Positions 59,201-64,000 of a stretch of DNA of 64,000 bases are shown in pieces (the stretch's first letter is position 1; the number at the start of each line of letters is the position of its first letter). The translations under genes and the position numbers were made by a program. The notes below the pieces were generated by a model. The model was not told the origin of the DNA, did no database searches, and saw only the letters and a list, made by a program, of their open reading frames with translations. The stretch is from Larus michahellis (taxonomy: Eukaryota; Chordata; Aves; Charadriiformes; Laridae): positions 3,417,501 through 3,481,500 of the forward strand of contig NC_133917.1 of NCBI RefSeq assembly GCF_964199755.1, given 5' to 3'.

Positions 59201-60360
59201 ACCCGACTGGCAGCCCGTGGTGGAAGCGGAGGCGGCGGCGGCGTCCCCCGGGGAGGGCAGTGGTGCCACCGACGCCGTCTCCAACGGGGACCTGGGGGCT
59301 GCCGTCCCCGGGCCACCACCGGCTTCCCCCGCCAGCGGCAGGTCCCTGTCGGAGACGGCGTCGGTCTCCAGTGAGGAGGGTCCAGAGCCCGGCCCCGGCC
59401 CCGAAGCTCCGTCCCACGAGCAGGGGACATCAGTGGCACCAGGCACCGGCCCCCCCGGGCTCACCGAAAGCCAGGGTCCGGAGTCACCGGGGGCTACCGG
59501 AGGGGTGCAGGCGGGGGCCGAGGGCATCGCTGCCTCCCTGGCATCGCTGATTTTATCCGAGGCGGTTGCCCAGGCTGCCGGCACCGCGCCACCGGAGCCT
59601 CATGAAGCCATGGCCGGGCTGGAGGCCACCGCAGGACACCCCCGTCAGCCGGATGGCATGGCCACCGATGGTGACTGGACGGAGCCACCGTCCCCAGCCC
59701 CGGCTGTCCCCTGCGATGGCCCCGGTCCCGTGGCGGAGGCAACGGCGTGTGCGTCCCCCAGTAACAGGCAGGAGCCGTGCCGGCTCGACGATGCCGCGGG
59801 CGACCGCAGCGACTCCGAGGAGAGCGTGGAGGCAACAGACCTCGAGCCAAAGGCGGCCGAAACTCAGGTGAGAACGTCCTGGTGCCAGGAGAGGGGACAC
59901 CACGGCGGGGGCCACATCCCTGTCCCATGACGGCAAGGGGATGCCTGGCTTGTTCGGGGTCCCAACCCCTGCTGGGGGGCGGCCGGTGGGGATGTGGGGA
60001 CAAGGGGGGGGTCCATGGGACAAATCCAGCCGGGTGCCACGCTCCTCTGCTGGCAGATGGGGCTGGAGGTGGCTCCCGAGGTGGCATCGAGCGGCACTGG
60101 GGATGGCGGCTCCCCCTCCGGCACCGAGGTGGGTGTGGCAGCGCTGCGGGGGGAGACGCCGACCCGACCCCCCGCCCCGGCCAGACTCGGGTCTGGTTTA
60201 ACCGAAGCACCAAGTCTCCGTCTCACCTGGCTCGGCGTCACCTCCGTGTCTCTCCCAGGAGCAAGGCTGTCCCGGGACGGCGGAGCAGGACACGAGCCAG
60301 GACCCCTCCCCACCAGCGACCCCCCCCCAGGACCCCACCGAGACCCTCACCTCCCTGTGA
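53262..60360 (+). CDS. BIN2: Bridging integrator 2 (N-BAR protein)
   Basis: Twelve coding exons: 53262-53339, 55069-55149, 55316-55370, 56018-56112, 56366-56461, 56573-56680, 56811-56896, 58433-58508, 58763-58845, 59132-59867, 60057-60128 and 60259-60360. They give 555 residues (human 565) and all junction phases fit. The N-terminal amphipathic segment ([20 protein letters not shown]) and the BAR domain (to about residue 245) are intact. Signature stretches are [36 protein letters not shown] and [19 protein letters not shown]. The rest (about 255-555) is Pro/Ala/Glu-rich, acidic and disordered, encoded mostly by one 736-bp exon. There is no SH3 domain, which distinguishes BIN2 from BIN1 and amphiphysin. 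In mammals it bends and senses membranes in blood cells (phagocytosis, podosomes, platelet calcium entry). The first exon is the ATG in GCAGCCATGG, a good Kozak context. Last two small exons rest on splice signals and phase more than on remembered homology. Confidence 0.95.
54060..54785. repeat. About 80-bp minisatellite in BIN2 intron 1, 9 copies
   Basis: Nine units are marked by GGAGGTCTCAGACCGTCCTC, followed by ATCCTCGGCACGGTGTCACC and a variable GTGCCCGGCGAGGCCCC block. Spacings run from 72 to 84 bp. Stops are few, so long frames on the plus strand exist, but they encode Arg/Ser/Pro repeats with no domain and lie inside the intron. Confidence 0.93.
55510..55975. repeat. AAT/AATG-type AT-rich microsatellite tract
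   Basis: About 460 bp of TAATAAATAATAAATGATAA variants, over 80% A+T, in BIN2 intron 3 of an otherwise very GC-rich region. It ends about 40 bases before the acceptor of exon 56018-56112. A plausible old expansion of the poly-A tail or AAT repeat. No element body is seen beside it. Confidence 0.92.
56905..58140. repeat. GGGGCTGGGGGACAT minisatellite in BIN2 intron 7
   Basis: About 1.2 kb of GGGGCTGGGGGACATCACAG and GGGCTGGGGGTGTCACAGGG blocks, in units near 26 bp grouped into longer repeats of about 100-130 bp. Strong G-run content on the plus strand. Frames across it (Gly/Thr/Trp or Pro/Ser) are artefacts. It begins only about 10 bases after the donor at 56896. Confidence 0.93.
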
Positions 60361-60471
60361 GCCCAGCGCCCTGGGTGGAAAACGGGCGTTTTATGGCGCC
60401 ACGGGCAGATTATTGTGTTTCCCCGTAACCGTACCGTGCTTCCCATCCCCCCCCCGCTCCGTCCCGTCCCA

Positions 60472-60477
60472 AATAAA
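60472..60477 (+). terminator. BIN2 polyadenylation signal
   Basis: AATAAA in GTCCCAAATAAAGGCCGAGG, 112 bases after the BIN2 stop at 60358-60360. G-rich sequence (GGTGGCGAGAGGGGGAGGTG) follows, as is usual for a cleavage region. Confidence 0.82.
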
Positions 60478-60479
60478 GG

Positions 60480-61590
60480 CCGAGGGCAGAAAAGGTGGCG
60501 AGAGGGGGAGGTGAAGACGCCATCGGGGGCCAAATTGCCGTCTGGCAAAAGCCCATTGCGGGGACGAGGGGTTGCCGCGAACACCGGGTTGGCGGGGGGG
60601 GGGGGGGGCGTCCCACCAGCATCCGAAGGCGGGTGCCGGAGGGATTTGTCACCCCGTTCTCCCCCAGCACCCAACGCCGCTGCCTGGGCGCCTTGCGGTG
60701 ACTCAGGGAAAAGGCGTCGAGCCGGTTTCTCCGGCTCTGGGAAAATGTGCTGCCTGCCGTGCAAAAAAAAAAAAAAAAAAACCAAACCAAAAACCAACAA
60801 AAAACCCCAAACCGAACCCCTAATTTTCCCCCCCCCGTCGTGCTGGAAAATTCCACACACACACACACAGACAGACACACACCCCCCCTCCCCGCCATCC
60901 CGTATCGAAGCTAAACCCCGCTGCCGATCGTCGCCCCGGCGTGCGGCCGGCCTGACGCAGGGTGACGGGCTGGGTGCCCAGCGAGCCAGGGGTTAATGGC
61001 GGAGGGTGGGTTGTTTTTTTTTTTTGTTTTTTTTTTTTTCTGGGTTTTTATTGTCGTCTGCAGCCGAACTGGAAAGGTGAGGCAGGAAAAGGGCTACGCC
61101 TTCGCCGGGGCGAGACTCGGAGCCGCACATGGTGCCGGCAGCCGCTCGCCCCCGGCACCGCGGGTGCAGGTAAGGGCCGGGGTTGGGGCGGGGGGGGGGA
61201 TGGGGGACACACAAAGCTCCTGGGGTGACCCCCAGCGAAAAGTCGCCGTCCCCCGGGAGTCAGGGGGTCGGGGCGGGGGGGGGTTTGGCCGCGTTGGGTG
61301 CGTGGGTTGGCACCGGGAGGCACCGGGGTCGTGCCACTGGCCGTGGAGCGCGGCTGGTTTGGGGGAGAAGGCGGAATGGCGGCTCTCGGTTGGGGGTTTT
61401 CCAGCTGGAATTCGGGGGGGAAGAGGGAAGGGGAAAGGCCTGATCCTACCATGGGGAGAAAATCCGGCAGGAATGCTGAGTGGGGCACGGCGGGGTAGGG
61501 GGGGGACACGACAAAATGCCGCTGCCGGGGTGACGGAGGGGAAATGGGGGTGAGCAGGATGCGGGGAGGGTTTGCTCATCCCGTCCTCCA
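60480..61590. other. Intergenic region with possible first exon of the next gene
   Basis: Poly-A (60763-60780) and CA (60853-60868) runs, then a T-rich tract at 61012-61050. A segment ending GGCACCGCGGGTGCAG before GTAAGG (donor at 61170) lies in CpG-rich DNA and could be the end of an untranslated first exon. In human the gene after BIN2 on this strand is SMAGP. No SMAGP coding sequence is visible, so this is a position-based guess. Confidence 0.25.
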
Positions 61591-61594
61591 TCTG

Positions 61595-61990
61595 CTGGCA
61601 ATGGGAATGGGATGGGAATGGGATGGGAAAGGGAAAGGGAGAGGGAGAGGGAAAGGGATTGGGAAATGGGATGGGAATGGAATGGGGAAGGGAAAGGGCG
61701 AGGGAGAGGGAAATGGAATGCGATGGAAATGGAAATGGAAATGGGAAAAGGAATGGGAGAGAAGGGAAGGGGAATGGGAATGGGATGGGAAAGGGAGAGG
61801 GAAAGGTAATGGAATGGGAATAGGAAAGAAGGGAAGGGAACGGGAATGGGAATGGGAATGGGATGGGAAAGGGAAAGGGAATGGAAATGGGAATAGAAAT
61901 AGGAATGGGAAAGAGAATGGGAATGGGAAAGGGAATAGGAAAGGGAATGGGAATGGGGAAAGGAATGGGAAAGGGAATGGGACCGGGAAG
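61595..61990. repeat. GGGAAT/GGGAAA hexamer-like array
   Basis: About 400 bp of GGGAATGGGATGGGAAAGGG variants. The plus strand is purine except for periodic T, with a GGG run every 5-6 bases, so it has strong quadruplex potential. Met/Gly/Lys/Glu and Ser/Pro/Phe/Ile frames through it are artefacts. Confidence 0.92.
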
Positions 61991-62811
61991 GGAGCGTCCC
62001 CGAGGGCAGGCTGTGCCCAGCGGAGCTGTGGGGCGCGGAGCCGGGGGGGAGGGGGGGGGCAGGGCTGCGCTGTGGGAACGGCGCTCGAGCGATTCGTCCC
62101 GCGAGCAAGAAGGAGGAAGATGACGGAGGGCGGGGTGGGTTTGGGTTTTCAACAACCCCCCGTGTCGCTTTTAAAAACCCCGGGGAGATACGCAGGGATC
62201 CGGCGCACTGGAAAAGGGAGTCCCCCCCTTCCCTCAGCTCCCCCCCCATCCCGGCACATCCCCTGCCAGTGCCCAGGGGCTGCATCCCGGCCCAACCAGG
62301 GAACCCCCAAAAATATCCCGCGTTCTTCTGCGCCGTGGAGCAGGCGGCTCCTTCCCGGTTGGTTTTGGCGAGTTCCTTCCCGTGATCCCAGGCCGGGAGC
62401 GGCGAGGGAGGATCCGGGCAGAGCGTCCCTCCCCGGGAAGCTCCGCTTTCCCGAACCGCCGCCGTTTCGATGCCGAAGCGAGTCCTTCCCCCACCTAAAT
62501 TTTGGGTTAAACCTTCGGCGGGTCCCAGGACCCCATTTCGCGGGTGCCGCGGGCACGGAACTGGTTTGTGTTTCCCACTGGAAATTCCGACCGCTTCCCG
62601 ACCTCCGAGGCACCCGGCTTGAATCAGCTCCCCTTCCATCAAACAGCGCCTTTTCCCCTTTTCCCTTAAATCCCAATCTTACGATTTTGGGGGGGGGGAA
62701 ACTTCCCCCATTTATTACCCCGAAGCCGCCCGAGCAGCAGCCGCTGCCCTGTGGGAAGGGACGTCGCTGCCGGAGGAGCCCGATGGGCTCGAAAGCAAAG
62801 CCGGGTTTCAA

Positions 62812-63100
62812 GAAAAAACTGGATTTAATGTAAAGCTGGGTTTCAAGAAAAAAAATGGATTTAACGCAAAGCTGGGTTTAAGGAAAAATCACAATGCAAA
62901 GCTGGGTTTAAAGAAAAATCACACTTAATGCAAAGCTGGGTTTAAAGAAAATACATATTTAATGCAAAGCCGGCTTTAAAGCGAAACTGTGTTTAATGCA
63001 AAACCGGGTTTAAAGTAAAACTATATTTAATGCAAAGCCGGGTCTAAAGTAAAACTATATTTAATGCAAAGCTGGGTTTGAAGCAAAGCTTTAATGAGTT
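62812..63100. repeat. About 33-bp tandem repeat with ATGCAAA cores
   Basis: Nine or so units have the consensus TTTAATGCAAAGCTGGGTTT followed by AAAGAAAAATCACA. Six copies carry ATGCAAA exactly and two carry near versions (ATGTAAA, ACGCAAA). The array is AT-rich and not related to the GC-rich arrays elsewhere in the window. Confidence 0.9.
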
Positions 63101-64000
63101 TGTGGCTTGCACCAGCCCGAGACTGAGCCGGGGGAAAGTTGTCGCGGTCGGGGGGAGCTCGAGATTCCCCGTCCCTGGGCGGCGGGAGATGCGTCCCAAA
63201 ACCACCCCTAAACGCTGCCGGGAAAGGCAGGGGGAAATTGTTTTCCCAAATTCCCGTGACTGTAAGTGGGGAAGTTTTTTCCCCGCCTTCCCCGGTAGCA
63301 CTGGAAAGGAAAACCCGCTGTCGTGAGGGACGGTTTGCAAACAGCCGGCAGCGCCGCGACTCACAAGGGCACGGTGGGACAGGCAGGGCAGGGCCAGACC
63401 CTGAGAACTTCCTCCCCGGTTCCAAAATTCCTCCCCATTTCCAAAATTTCCAAGAGCCGGGAGGTCACCGACAAGGTTAGCATCACCTCGTCCTCTTGAG
63501 ACGCGTCCCACCGGCACGGCACGGCCGCGCTCCTGGCCCCCAGCCACGCTCCCGTGGTTAAATTTCCTCTTTCTACTTACAAAAAAATCACAAAAAATTA
63601 ATTTTTATTTGCTCCTGACATCTAGCGGCGTCTCTCCGCAGAGCCGCTGAGTCACTTGTGCCCGAGCACCGGAGCCATTGCACAACAGCATTATTTTTTT
63701 TTGGGGGGGTGGGGGGGGGGATGGTTTTTACGAAGATTTCCAGCCACCTCGGGCAGAGCCGCCGAGGTCGGTTTGGCGGCCGCTGGGCCAGCTGCGGCAT
63801 CGACCTCGGGGGACCCCGACGGGAGGATTCCCAAGGATTTCGGGGCAATTTGAAGCTCTCGAAGTTTGAGAGCGAATTGCAGAGTCGGCGGCTGGTTTTT
63901 CCCCGCCTTCCCACGTGCCCCAGCCCGAATAAAACCTCGGCTGCGTCGCCGCCGGCAGCCCATTTGGGGCGTCGGGTGCGACTTTGTCACTTTTATCCTT
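63101..64000. other. Terminal intergenic sequence
   Basis: GC-rich unique DNA with a G run at 63703-63720 and AATAAA near 63928. Minus-strand open frames of about 100-160 codons show no recognisable domain, and no splice-supported gene was found. Confidence 0.5.

Noticed and set aside
61064-64000. SMAGP or DAZAP2 coding sequence after BIN2
   Set aside because: No recognisable coding exon. Only a possible untranslated exon with weak support.

Overview
The window is vertebrate nuclear DNA, almost certainly from a bird. Four protein genes have short exons with GT-AG introns. All recognised LINE remnants are CR1. The base composition (long G and C runs, CpG-rich promoters, many GC-rich minisatellites) is that of a microchromosome. 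All four complete genes are on the + strand: DNAJC22 (9474-10701), SPATS2 (coding 19990-41924, first exon near 11.6 kb), CELA1 (49931-51821) and BIN2 (53262-60360). Human 12q13 carries the same genes, but there SPATS2 is followed by KCNH3, and CELA1/BIN2 lie about 2 Mb away.

Layout. 1-9.4 kb: no gene. GC-rich minisatellites, including a 752-bp alternating purine-pyrimidine tract, alternate with about a dozen short AT-richer islands full of TAAT-type motifs that look like regulatory elements. 9.47-10.7 kb: DNAJC22. 11.2-11.6 kb: CpG-rich SPATS2 promoter with five inverted CCAAT boxes. 11.6-42.7 kb: SPATS2, with large introns of ordinary composition, a likely solo LTR and a CR1 copy. 42.7-46.1 kb: a long CR1 nested inside an older CR1. 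46.58-46.65 kb: a sequence matching coding exon 1 of an ELK-type potassium channel (KCNH3 by position), with no further KCNH exons in the window. 46.65-47.9 kb: a hexamer-based higher-order minisatellite. 49.8-51.9 kb: CELA1 with a PTF1-like site and a TATA-like box. 52.3-52.95 kb: CR1 pieces. 53.2-60.5 kb: BIN2, with three repeat-filled introns. 60.5-64 kb: intergenic, with two tandem arrays and a possible first exon of the next gene.

The genes do not form a pathway. DNAJC22 is a membrane co-chaperone linked to endocytosis, SPATS2 a cytoplasmic protein of poorly known function, CELA1 a pancreatic digestive protease and BIN2 a leukocyte membrane-curvature protein. Two results deserve most attention. 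One is the orphan KCNH3 first exon, which places a synteny breakpoint or a misassembly between about 46.7 and 49.8 kb. The other is the set of AT-rich islands upstream of DNAJC22. I found no sign of an undescribed multi-gene system. Exon limits were set by eye from splice sites, reading phase and remembered family sequences, with no alignment run.
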